NCBI GenBank assembly: GCA_021801125.1
Contig: JAJYYI010000144.1
Span: 1 to 36,873 of the forward strand
From: Deltaproteobacteria bacterium
GTDB lineage: Bacteria > Desulfobacterota > Binatia > Binatales > Binataceae
Direction of reading: 5' to 3'
DNA length: 36,873 nt
Under the pieces are notes generated by a model, which ran no database searches, was not told the DNA's origin, and worked only from the letters and a program-made list of their open reading frames with translations. The position numbers and the translations under genes were made by a program. Numbering within the stretch: the first letter of the stretch is position 1; each line of letters begins with the position of its first letter. Shown one piece after another: positions 24,723 to 32,708 of the stretch.

Positions 24723-25703
24723 ATGGCGAATGACCGGGCTGAAGGGCCCCGGGTGGCCGTGGTGGGCGCCGGCGGCGTGGTCGGAGGGCAGCTCGTCGAG
24801 CTTATCCGCGAGCGCGGCTTAAGCTTCAGCACGCTCAGGACGTTCGCTTCACCGAGCGACGAGTCGGCAGACGCCGAGGGCGAAGAGCGCGACACCGACG
24901 CCGAGCGCCTGGAGAACTTCCGAGCGCTCGACGATTTCGATCTCGCCTTCCTGGCAACGCCCGCGCAGATCGCCTCAGAAATTGCCGGCACGCGCCCGCG
25001 AGCGACGCTGATAGACCTGAGCGGTGGATGCGAGAGGCACGTCAATGGCTCTCTGGTGGCGCCGGGCTTCACCGCACGCCAGGACCTGGTGGGGCTCAAG
25101 AGGCGGGGCGCTATCTTTGTCACGCCTCATCCGATAGCCACCGTGGCGGCGACTATTCTGCGCGCGTTGGACGTCCGTCGCGGGCTGGTCAGCGCGGTCG
25201 GGATGCTCGGGGCTAGCTCGTTCGGCAGACGCTGCGTCGACAAGGCTATTAGCCAGTCGGCGGCGGCCTTGAACGGCGTTCTCGATTTGGCGGAAAGCGA
25301 AACCCGATTTGCCTTTAACCTGTTTCCTAGCCCGGCGCGCGAACGTTTCCAGCAAATGTTCGCGCGCCAGCTCGCCGCACTCATTGGCCAGGCACCCGAA
25401 ATCGCGATTCAGTTGGTGCAGGTGCCGGTGCTTCACGGCGTGGCGCTTTCGCTCTGTCTACCGCCGGCGGCAACGGTAGACGACCGGCGCGCGCGCTTGC
25501 GCGAGGCGCCCGGCCTGCTCCTGGAAGAAGGCGGGCCCGCGGGGCTTGTCGACGTCGTTAATCAGGATGCGGTCGTGGTCAGCATTTCTCAGGAAAAGCC
25601 GGCGTGGATTGTCTGGTGCGCCTTTGACAACGCGCGCGTGGCGGCGCTTGCCGCGCTTTGGGTCGCCGAGAATCTCGCTTCCACGGATAGTGCGGAGCGC
25701 TAG
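24723..25703 (+). CDS. Usg/aspartate-semialdehyde dehydrogenase-like protein lacking the catalytic Cys
   Basis: A protein of about 326 residues. ATG 24723 follows AAAGGGTGG at eight bases, better than the in-frame GTG at 24711. The N-terminal Rossmann unit is RVAVVGAGGVVGGQLVELIR, then FLATPAQIASEIAGTRPRA and LIDLSGGCERHVNGS. Where true Asd has 'N-P-x-C-x-x' with the acylated Cys, this protein reads FVTPHPIATVAATILRAL, so the nucleophile is absent. The dimerisation/catalytic domain is otherwise recognisable (QVPVLHGVALSLCLPPA holds the usual His region; ETRFAFNLFPSP also matches). This fits the Usg-1 group of Asd paralogues, which are likewise found beside leuB in other bacteria and are thought not to be dehydrogenases. 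A true asd must exist elsewhere. Confidence 0.8.
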   Translation: MANDRAEGPRVAVVGAGGVVGGQLVELIRERGLSFSTLRTFASPSDESADAEGEERDTDAERLENFRALDDFDLAFLATPAQIASEIAGTRPRATLIDLSGGCERHVNGSLVAPGFTARQDLVGLKRRGAIFVTPHPIATVAATILRALDVRRGLVSAVGMLGASSFGRRCVDKAISQSAAALNGVLDLAESETRFAFNLFPSPARERFQQMFARQLAALIGQAPEIAIQLVQVPVLHGVALSLCLPPAATVDDRRARLREAPGLLLEEGGPAGLVDVVNQDAVVVSISQEKPAWIVWCAFDNARVAALAALWVAENLASTDSAER

Positions 25704-25787
25704 AGTTGCCGCTTTCAGCCGCGCACGGCCCCGCGCCGCAAGCGCCAGGTCGCTCCGAAAAAGCGTAGCGCCGGAAGTCACGTTGGG

Positions 25788-26333
25788 ATGAGCTGCCCGC
25801 GATGCGGTTTCAACGCGCCGGCAAATGCGGGGTTTTGCTCGCGATGCGGTTTTGCGTTGCACGGACCCGCAAGTTCGGTCGGACGAGAATACGCAATCGC
25901 AAGGTTCCTGGTCTCCTGGTGGCATTTTCGCGGGACCCTGTTCCTGGGCGGTCTCTGCGTCGCGCTTGCGGCGGCAAGCTTGTTTACGCATGTACACGCG
26001 CACCCGGCAGGCGCGACGGCGATTTTCGCGGCGTTGAGCGCCGCGATTTTCTTGGGCGCCTTCGTGGCGCGGCGCTACACCTTATGGCGTCTGACTTCCG
26101 AGCGCCTGATCGAGCGGTGCGGCGTGCTGAGCACTCACCGTCGCGAGATGGAGCTTACGGACATCCGATCGGTCGAGGTCTATCGGAGTCTTTTCCAGCG
26201 GCTCGTGGGCTTAGGCGACGTCACGGTTGCGTCCGCGGCAAGCGCGGATTTTTCGATCAGGCTCAAAGACGTGCTCGATCCTGAACAGGTGGCGGCGCAA
26301 ATCCGCCAAGCGAGGGTGCGGCGATTGCGCTAG
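25788..26333 (+). CDS. Zinc-ribbon membrane protein with bacterial PH (bPH2) domain
   Basis: A protein of 181 residues. The N-terminus is a zinc ribbon, CPRCGFNAPANAGFCSRCGF, with four cysteines in two CxxC pairs. Two membrane helices follow (RGTLFLGGLCVALAAASLF and TAIFAALSAAIFLGAFVA). A C-terminal bPH2/YdbS-like domain comes next: RYTLWRLTSERLIERCGVLS, MELTDIRSVEVYRSLFQRL and VGLGDVTVASAASADFSIRL. The zinc ribbon and bPH domain face the cytoplasm in this topology. No biochemical role is established for such proteins. It stands 84 bases after the Usg-like gene in the same direction and is followed by a tRNA gene. Confidence 0.8.
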   Translation: MSCPRCGFNAPANAGFCSRCGFALHGPASSVGREYAIARFLVSWWHFRGTLFLGGLCVALAAASLFTHVHAHPAGATAIFAALSAAIFLGAFVARRYTLWRLTSERLIERCGVLSTHRREMELTDIRSVEVYRSLFQRLVGLGDVTVASAASADFSIRLKDVLDPEQVAAQIRQARVRRLR

Positions 26334-26534
26334 CGCCGCGCGATGATACTGGCGAAGATTGGCGCTGTTGAGCAGCCGCGAAAAAAATGCTGTCGCCTTG
26401 ACAAAGCTTTTCGCCCGATTCGGGTTTTGCGGCGCGCTCTTCTTTGCGCCGAAGGCAGGAATAGACCCAAAAGCCGGCACCCCGGCTTGCAGCTTTCTCG
26501 AATCAGGGCAAAATTGTTCTGGTCCGTTACGCGC

Positions 26535-26626
26535 GGAGAGGTGGCCGAGCCCGGTTTAAGGCGCACGCCTGGAGAGCGTGTAAACTCGAAAGGGTTTCGG
26601 GGGTTCAAATCCCCCCCTCTCCGCCA
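26535..26626 (+). tRNA. tRNA-Ser (anticodon GGA)
   Basis: Acceptor GGAGAGG/CCTCTCC with G discriminator and encoded CCA. Anticodon stem-loop CACGC-CTGGAGA-GCGTG (anticodon GGA). It has the long variable arm expected of class II tRNA-Ser (TAAACTCGAAAGGGTTTCG) and T arm GGGGG-TTCAAAT-CCCCC. Length is 92 bases including CCA. Confidence 0.96.
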
Positions 26627-26711
26627 GGAACTTCCCGCGGCTTTCTAAAGCCGCGCGCCGGCTCGACGCGCGAAGGCTAACCGGCCCCCACGCGCACGCC
26701 AACTCGCCCGG

Positions 26712-26720
26712 TGCTATACT
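26712..26720 (+). promoter_or_regulatory. Extended -10 promoter element of pcaHGB
   Basis: TGCTATACT contains the TGn extension directly before TATACT, 48 bases ahead of the pcaH start. There is no good -35 box, which extended -10 promoters often lack. Confidence 0.5.
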
Positions 26721-26768
26721 TCGTTTCTAGGCGGTATTCGCCGCCAGCAACCCTTGGGAGGAGGGTCG

Positions 26769-27479
26769 ATGGCATCTCTTGTCGGGTACCAACCGGAGGA
26801 CGAAGCTTCCCATCCGCCAAACGCCTATCCGGACTACGTTAGTACTCGCAAGCGCGCGCCGGTTCATCCCCCGATTCGGATTGCGCACACGCTCTCCGAG
26901 ATAACCGGGCCGCGCTTGGTCCGCGGCGCATCGGTGCTGGAGTCGCTGGATTTGACGCGTGGCAGCGGCGGCGAGGCACTTGGCGAGCGAGTTATCATCT
27001 CCGGCCGCGTGCTTGACGGCAACGGGCGTCCCATTCCCAATATCTTGCTCGAAATCTGGCAGGCGAACGCGGCTGGGCGCTACGCCCATGAAGAAGACCG
27101 CCATGACGCGCCCCTCGACCCGCACTTCAGCGGCGCGGGCTGTCTGCTGAGCGACGCGCAGGGGCGCTACCGCTTCGTGACTATCCGACCCGGCGCCTAC
27201 CCGTGGGCAAATCACTACAATGCATGGCGCCCAAGCCACATTCACTTCAGCGTCTTCGGCCCGGGCTTTGCCAGTCGCCTGATCACCCAGATGTATTTTC
27301 CCGGCGACCCGCTCCTCGCGCTCGATCCGATCTTCAACAGCGTGTCGGCACCTGAGGCGCGAGACCGGTTGATAGCGGCGTTCGACGTCGAAACGACAAT
27401 TCCCGAACGCGCCCTGGGGTATCGCTTCGACATCGTTCTGCGCGGCCGCAACGCCACGCCGATGGAGACTTCGCGATGA
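26769..27479 (+). CDS. pcaH: Protocatechuate 3,4-dioxygenase beta chain
   Basis: A protein of 236 residues; ATG 26769 follows a strong GGGAGGAGG. Intradiol ring-cleavage dioxygenase, iron-binding subunit. The four non-haem Fe(III) ligands can be placed as Tyr105 (AAGRYAHEED), Tyr144 (PGAYPWANHYN) and His157/His159 (WRPSHIHFSVFG). The core IISGRVLDGNGRPIPNILLE and IWQANAAGRYAHEEDRH is diagnostic, and the N-terminal extension with YPDYVSTRKRAP is the beta-chain type. With PcaG it opens protocatechuate between the hydroxyls to 3-carboxy-cis,cis-muconate. pcaG overlaps the stop by ATGA, so subunit synthesis is coupled. No LysR or IclR regulator gene adjoins. The upstream tRNA-Ser ends 142 bases before. 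Confidence 0.94.
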   Translation: MASLVGYQPEDEASHPPNAYPDYVSTRKRAPVHPPIRIAHTLSEITGPRLVRGASVLESLDLTRGSGGEALGERVIISGRVLDGNGRPIPNILLEIWQANAAGRYAHEEDRHDAPLDPHFSGAGCLLSDAQGRYRFVTIRPGAYPWANHYNAWRPSHIHFSVFGPGFASRLITQMYFPGDPLLALDPIFNSVSAPEARDRLIAAFDVETTIPERALGYRFDIVLRGRNATPMETSR

Positions 27480-28042
27480 AATTCGGCCCGACTCCGTGGC
27501 AAACGGTCGGCCCGTTCTTTGGGCCGGCGTTGGTCGCTCCGGGCCTGGACGTCTTGGCGGACTCCCATACCCGGGGCCAGAGAATTTTTATCGAAGGACA
27601 GGTGCTCGACGGAGATCGGAGCCCGGTCCCGGACGCTCTAATTGAAATCTGGCAAGCCAACGCCGTGGGCTGCTACGACCATCCGGAGGACCCGCGGCAG
27701 GATAAAGCGCTGGACCCCGCCTTTCACGGCTTCGGACGGGCGGGCACGGACAAAAGCGGCTGCTTTCGCTTCGCGACGATAAAGCCCGGTCCAGTTCCCG
27801 GCGTGGACGGCGGCCTTCAAGCGCCGCATATCAACGTGTCTCTGTTCGCTCGCGGTCTTTTGCGCCGTCTGACGACGCGGATCTACTTTCCCTACGAGGA
27901 GCTGAACGCGAGCGATCCGGTGTTGAAGCTGCTTCCGGAACCGCGCCGAGCCTCGCTAATCGTCAAGCAGGTCGCGAAGGGTCGTTTCAGGTTCGACATC
28001 CTACTGCAAGGCGACGACGAAACCGTCTTCCTTGAAATCTGA
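27476..28042 (+). CDS. pcaG: Protocatechuate 3,4-dioxygenase alpha chain
   Basis: A protein of 188 residues. MKFGPTPWQTVGPFFGPALV is the typical alpha-chain start. The dioxygenase core follows: IFIEGQVLDGDRSPVPDAL, IEIWQANAVGCYDHPEDP and LQAPHINVSLFARGLLRRLT, with IYFPYEELNASDPVLKLLPE near the end. The alpha chain shapes the active site but lacks the full iron-ligand set; here one would-be ligand position reads C-Y, and HIHFS of the beta chain is HINVS. ATG 27476 lies inside the pcaH stop (ATGA overlap). pcaB begins within about 20 bases of its end, so the three genes form a tight operon. Confidence 0.93.
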   Translation: MKFGPTPWQTVGPFFGPALVAPGLDVLADSHTRGQRIFIEGQVLDGDRSPVPDALIEIWQANAVGCYDHPEDPRQDKALDPAFHGFGRAGTDKSGCFRFATIKPGPVPGVDGGLQAPHINVSLFARGLLRRLTTRIYFPYEELNASDPVLKLLPEPRRASLIVKQVAKGRFRFDILLQGDDETVFLEI

Positions 28043-28061
28043 AGCTGCGGAGCGCGGATCG

Positions 28062-29417
28062 TTGAGCATCAATCCAAGCGAATCGAAGATCTGGGGCGAT
28101 CTCTTCTCGACCGACGAGATGCGGGAACTCTTCAGCGACCGCGCTCAGCTCCAGCTCATGCTCGACGTCGAAGCCGCTCTGGCGCGCGTGCAGGCGCGGT
28201 TGGGACTGGTCCCCGCGCAGCTCGCAGAAACGATCACCCGAGCAGCGCGCGTTGAAAACCTGGACCTTGCGCGAATCGCCGCCAGCACCGCTAAGGTAGG
28301 CTATCCGGTGGTGAGCTTGGTGCGCGAGCTTGGCCGCGTTGCCGGCGAGCAAGCAGCTCGTTACATCCATCTGGGCGCCACCACGCAAGATATCCTCGAC
28401 ACGGCGTTGAGCCTGCAAATTCGCGCCGCCTTAGACTTGATACGTGCGGATATCGTCGCGCTCGCGCACGGCTTCGCCCGGCTTATACACCGCTATCGCG
28501 CCACGCCGCTGGCCGGGCGGACTCATCTTCAGCAGGCCGTTCCCATAACGTTCGGCTTCAAGTGCGCGGTGTGGGCGACGCCGTTTATCGCGCACGTCGA
28601 CCGGCTGGACGCCGTGAGCAAGCGCGCCTGCGTCGTGCAGTTCGGCGGCGCCGCCGGCACGCTCGCCGCGCTCGGCGTGCAAGGGCCAGCCGTAATGGAC
28701 GCCCTGGCTGGAGAACTGGGCCTGAACGCGCCGCCGATCCCCTGGCACGTCGTGCGCGACGGACTGGCCGAAACCGCCTGCCTCGCCGGCCTCATTTCAG
28801 GAAGCCTGGGGAAATTCGCCGTTGACGTTGTCTTGATGGCGCAGACCGAGGTCGCGGAAGTTGCCGAGCCGTATGAACAAGGCCGCGGCGGGTCGAGCAC
28901 GATGCCGCAGAAGCGCAATCCGGTCGCCTGCGAGTACATCATAGCCGCCACGCGCGGCGTGCACGCGTTGGTGCCGGCGATGCTCTCGGCGATCGCGCAG
29001 GAGCATGAGCGTTCCGCGGGGCTTTGGCAGAGCGAGGCGCTCGCTCTGCCGCAATGTCTGGCGCTCACGGCGGGAGCGCTGCGGCAAGCGCGGTCGGTCG
29101 TTGACGGCCTCCAAGTGGACGAATCGCGGATGCGCGCGAACCTCGCGGCTGATTTGGGCCTCATTATGGCCGAGGCGCTGAGCGCCGCCCTCGTCCCCAA
29201 ACTTGGCAGGGCCGCCGCTCATCAGATCGTTTCGCGCTTGTGCGGCATAGCTGTGAAAAGCCGACGCGACCTTGCGGACGTTCTGCGCAACGACCCTGAA
29301 GTCGCGCGCTGTTTGTCCGCCCGGGAAATCGAGCAGGCGCTTGAGCCGGGTTCGTATCTCGGCTCGGCGATGCTGTTTGCCGACCGCGTCGCCCAGCGCG
29401 TCGAGGGTCTCCGGTGA
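28062..29417 (+). CDS. pcaB: 3-Carboxy-cis,cis-muconate cycloisomerase
   Basis: A protein of about 451 residues of the fumarase/aspartase superfamily. It shows KIWGDLFSTDEMRELFSDR, MLDVEAALARVQARLGLVPA, RYIHLGATTQDILDTALSLQ, TPLAGRTHLQQAVPITFGFK and the family signature loop GGSSTMPQKRNPVACEYI, whose mobile Ser donates the catalytic base. It converts 3-carboxymuconate to 4-carboxymuconolactone, the step after PcaGH. TTG 28062 has GGAG nine bases upstream. TTG 28032, inside the pcaG end, is possible but has no ribosome binding site. The member is full length. pcaC and pcaD are not adjacent. Confidence 0.93.
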   Translation: MSINPSESKIWGDLFSTDEMRELFSDRAQLQLMLDVEAALARVQARLGLVPAQLAETITRAARVENLDLARIAASTAKVGYPVVSLVRELGRVAGEQAARYIHLGATTQDILDTALSLQIRAALDLIRADIVALAHGFARLIHRYRATPLAGRTHLQQAVPITFGFKCAVWATPFIAHVDRLDAVSKRACVVQFGGAAGTLAALGVQGPAVMDALAGELGLNAPPIPWHVVRDGLAETACLAGLISGSLGKFAVDVVLMAQTEVAEVAEPYEQGRGGSSTMPQKRNPVACEYIIAATRGVHALVPAMLSAIAQEHERSAGLWQSEALALPQCLALTAGALRQARSVVDGLQVDESRMRANLAADLGLIMAEALSAALVPKLGRAAAHQIVSRLCGIAVKSRRDLADVLRNDPEVARCLSAREIEQALEPGSYLGSAMLFADRVAQRVEGLR

Positions 29418-29624
29418 ATCCGCGCAAGGGCTCGACCGACGGAGATCAACGGCGCTCGTCGGGTTTTCCGGAGCCGGCGAAACCTGCACGACGTCAGTAC
29501 CAGGAGCAGCGGGAGAATCGCCCGCACCCGGGAAAAGAACAAGGAGACTCGGCTCGCTTAAGCGAGGCAGCCATGAAAGCCGCGAACTGACGCTAACCGT
29601 GAAGATCGGGCGGGACGTAAGCTC

Positions 29625-30824
29625 ATGGCGACACTCGTGCGAACGCAAGTCGGGATAGTCGGCGCCGGCCCGGCGGGCCTGATGCTGGCGCATCTGCTGG
29701 GCCTCAGCGGAGTCGAGTCAGTCATCGTCGAAAATCGCAGCCGCGAGTACGTCGAGCGCCGGGTGCGCGCCGGGGTGCTCGAACAAGGCACGGTGGACCT
29801 CCTAATTGCAACCGGCGTGGGCGAGCGTCTGAAGCGCCAAGGCCTGGTCCATCATGGCGTGGAGCTGTGCTTCTCCGGCAAGCGTCATCGGATAGATTTC
29901 GACGCCCTCACCGACGGACGAGCGATAACGATTTACGGCCAGAACGAAGTCGTCAAAGACCTCACCGAGAATCGCCTTGCCGCGGGCGGGCAAATTTTCT
30001 TTGAGGCGTCCGATGTCGTGGTTAGCGGTTTCGAGGGAGCGAACCCAAGCATTCAATTCGTCAAGGACGACGAAGCGCACAAGATCAACTGCGATTTCAT
30101 CGCCGGATGCGACGGCTTTCACGGCATATGCAGGCGAACTATTCCGTCGCACGCGCTCCGGCTCTACGAGCGAACGTATCCCTTCGCGTGGCTCGGCATT
30201 CTCGCGCAGACGCCACCCTCGGGCAAAGAGATAATCTACTGCCGTCACGACCGCGGCTTCGCCTTGCATAGCATGCGCTCGCCCCAACTAAGCCGCCTTT
30301 ATCTTCAGTGCGATCCCAGCGACGACCTGGCTCACTGGTCCGACGAGCGAATCTGGGAGGAGCTTGGCAAGCGCTCGCAAACTCAGGAGGGCTGGGTACT
30401 CAGGCCGGGCCCGATTCTGCAAAAAGGGATAACCGAGATGCGAAGCTTCGTTGCCGAGCCGATGCGGTGCGGATCGATGTTCCTTGCCGGCGACGCCGCT
30501 CATATCGTTCCCGCCACGGGCGCCAAAGGCCTGAATCTCGCCATCTCGGACGTAACCGTGCTTGCCCGCGCCCTGGAGGAACACTATCGCGCGGGGCGGC
30601 GCGAGCTGCTCGAACGCTACTCCGACATCTGTTTGCGACGCGCCTGGAAGGTGCAGCGTTTCTCGTGGTGGATGACGTCGATGCTGCATCGCTTCGACAG
30701 CGATAACGCCTTCGACCGCCGGCGCCAGCTTGCCGAGCTGGAATACGTGGTCAGCTCGCGAGCCGCCTCACAGAGCCTTGCGGAAAATTACGTCGGCCTC
30801 CCGCCCGAACACCCCCCGCTGTAA
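29625..30824 (+). CDS. pobA: 4-Hydroxybenzoate 3-monooxygenase
   Basis: A protein of 399 residues of the group A flavoprotein hydroxylases. FAD-binding motifs: VGIVGAGPAGLMLAHLLGL at the N-terminus, CDGFHGICRRTIP (DG motif, near residue 162) and FLAGDAAHIVPATGAKGLNL (GD motif, near 287). Aligning with the Pseudomonas enzyme, the catalytic pair Tyr201/Tyr385 corresponds to Tyr205 (KEIIYCRH) and Tyr389 (ENYVGLP). Substrate-binding Ser212/Arg214 correspond to Ser216/Arg218 (GFALHSMRS), and Tyr222 to Tyr226. All are present, so 4-hydroxybenzoate specificity is well supported. It makes protocatechuate from 4-hydroxybenzoate, NADPH or NADH and O2, feeding pcaHG directly. It lies 207 bases after pcaB in the same direction. 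Confidence 0.95.
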   Translation: MATLVRTQVGIVGAGPAGLMLAHLLGLSGVESVIVENRSREYVERRVRAGVLEQGTVDLLIATGVGERLKRQGLVHHGVELCFSGKRHRIDFDALTDGRAITIYGQNEVVKDLTENRLAAGGQIFFEASDVVVSGFEGANPSIQFVKDDEAHKINCDFIAGCDGFHGICRRTIPSHALRLYERTYPFAWLGILAQTPPSGKEIIYCRHDRGFALHSMRSPQLSRLYLQCDPSDDLAHWSDERIWEELGKRSQTQEGWVLRPGPILQKGITEMRSFVAEPMRCGSMFLAGDAAHIVPATGAKGLNLAISDVTVLARALEEHYRAGRRELLERYSDICLRRAWKVQRFSWWMTSMLHRFDSDNAFDRRRQLAELEYVVSSRAASQSLAENYVGLPPEHPPL

Positions 30825-31043
30825 CGCGGGGCGGGGCGGCGGCAGCCGGGAAGCTGCGGGGCGAGCAGCAAGGCCGGCTTTTGCTGACAGCGGGCCCATA
30901 ATTGGAGTAAGCAATGGAAGGACCAGGGCGCGCGAGGCGAAGAGGGACGCACCGTAGCATCGACGCCCTGCCCTTGGCCTTGTCGTAGGGCCAGCAAAGC
31001 GTCTCGGGATTAGCGTCATGAAGCTTTAGCTGGAGCATCGCAC

Positions 31044-32708
31044 ATGAAGGTTGACCCTATCTTGCCGCAGTCGCGACTGGATGCCATGAAGAGCGCCGGC
31101 TTTTGGCGCGACCGGGTGTTGCTAGACGATCTCGACGGTTGGACCGCCCGCGCGCCGGACCGCATCGCGGTAGTCGACCATAACAGCCAGACTGGAGAAC
31201 GCACCGCGCTCACCTTTGCCGAGTTGGGCCATCGCGCCGATCAACTGGCGGCCGGCCTGCTGCGGCTGGGGATAAAGCGCGGCGATGTCGTATCCTACCA
31301 ATCGCCGAACTGGTGGCAATTCGTCGCTCTGCATCTGGCCGTTCTCCGCGTCGGCGCGATCAGCAATCCGCTGATGCCGATCTTTCGCGAGCGCGAGTTG
31401 CGCTTCATGCTGCGGACGGCCGAATCGCGGCTTCTGGTGGTACCGCGCCGCTTTCGCGGTTTTGATCACGGCGCGATGGCCGAAGCGTTGCGCTTGGAGC
31501 TGCCCGCGCTCGAAAACGTCCTGGTAGTCGGCGGCGAGGGCGATACGGCCTTCGAGAAGCTGCTGGAAGGCCCAGGCGCGGCGCATACGGAGCAGGCCCG
31601 CGCGCAGCTTGCCGAGCGGCGGCCGAAGCCTGACGACGTGATTCAGCTTCTTTACACCTCGGGCACGACCGGCGAGCCTAAAGGAGTGATGCATACGTCG
31701 AACACCCTGTTCAGCGCGCTGCTTCCGATGGCGCAGCGTTTCAGCTTGGGTACTTCGGACGCCGTGCTGATGGCCTCGCCGATCGCGCATCAGACCGGCT
31801 TTATCTACGGCATGATGTTACCGATCCACGTGGGGTGTAAGACTGTCTTCCAGGATATGTGGGACGCCAAACGGGCATTCGACCTCATCGGCGCCGAAGG
31901 CGTGACCTTCACAATGGGTGCGACGCCGTTCCTGTCCGATCTGACCAACGAAGCCGAGCGCAGGCAGCGACAGCCGGAAAGCCTGCGCGTCTTCGTCTCG
32001 GCTGGCGCTCCGATCCCACGCACGCTGGTGCGGCGGGCAAATGTCGCGCTTGACGCGCGCATCATTTCCGCCTGGGGAATGACCGAAAACGGCGCGGCGA
32101 CTACCACTCTGGCCGATGACGCGCCGGAAAAAACCTTTGAGACCGACGGCTGCGCTATCGCCGGTATGGAAGTGCGCGTGGTAGACGAAGCCGGACACCC
32201 CTTGCCACCCGACCGCGAGGGGCGCCTTCAGATTCGCGGAGCTTCCAACTTCGTCGGCTATCTCAAGCATCCGGAGTGGTACGGCACCGACGCCGACGGA
32301 TGGTTCGACACAGGCGACCTGGCGCGGCTCGACGCGGACGGGTACGTACGAATCACCGGACGAAGCAAAGACATCATCATACGCGGCGGCGAGAATGTTC
32401 CGGTCGTCGAGGTCGAGCAGCTGATCTATCAGCATCCGGCGATTCTTGAAGTGGCGGTGGTTGCGATGCCGGACCCGCGCCTGGGCGAGCGCGCGTGCGC
32501 GTTCGTCACCTTGCGCGAAGGTGCGACGCTGACGCTTCGCGACCTCACCGAGTTTCTCGAGCAGCGCAAGCTTGCCCGCAACTATTGGCCGGAGCGGCTC
32601 GAAGTGCTGCCCAGTCTGCCGAAGACGCCCAGCGGAAAGATTCAAAAGGTGGCGCTGCGCACGGTAGCCAAAGAGTTGCCTACGAACCGAGCGCAAAGCG
32701 ACAGGTGA
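31044..32708 (+). CDS. AMP-forming acyl-CoA ligase (cyclohexanecarboxylate-CoA ligase-like)
   Basis: A protein of 554 residues of the ANL superfamily. The nucleotide loop LLYTSGTTGEPKGVMHT is at residues 202-218. The adenylation motifs RIISAWGMTENGAATTTLA and DGWFDTGDLARLDADGYVRI follow, then hinge/linker GRSKDIIIRGGENVPVVEVE. The C-terminal catalytic Lys is Lys532 in LPKTPSGKIQKVALR. The whole architecture resembles cyclohexanecarboxylate-CoA or medium-chain acid ligases (AliA/FadK-like), for example IISAWGMTENGA and IAHQTGFIYGMMLPIHVG. The actual acid is not predictable. Position after pobA suggests an aromatic or alicyclic acid, which is inference. GGAG eight bases before ATG supports the start. 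The next gene overlaps its stop by four bases. Confidence 0.88.
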   Translation: MKVDPILPQSRLDAMKSAGFWRDRVLLDDLDGWTARAPDRIAVVDHNSQTGERTALTFAELGHRADQLAAGLLRLGIKRGDVVSYQSPNWWQFVALHLAVLRVGAISNPLMPIFRERELRFMLRTAESRLLVVPRRFRGFDHGAMAEALRLELPALENVLVVGGEGDTAFEKLLEGPGAAHTEQARAQLAERRPKPDDVIQLLYTSGTTGEPKGVMHTSNTLFSALLPMAQRFSLGTSDAVLMASPIAHQTGFIYGMMLPIHVGCKTVFQDMWDAKRAFDLIGAEGVTFTMGATPFLSDLTNEAERRQRQPESLRVFVSAGAPIPRTLVRRANVALDARIISAWGMTENGAATTTLADDAPEKTFETDGCAIAGMEVRVVDEAGHPLPPDREGRLQIRGASNFVGYLKHPEWYGTDADGWFDTGDLARLDADGYVRITGRSKDIIIRGGENVPVVEVEQLIYQHPAILEVAVVAMPDPRLGERACAFVTLREGATLTLRDLTEFLEQRKLARNYWPERLEVLPSLPKTPSGKIQKVALRTVAKELPTNRAQSDR

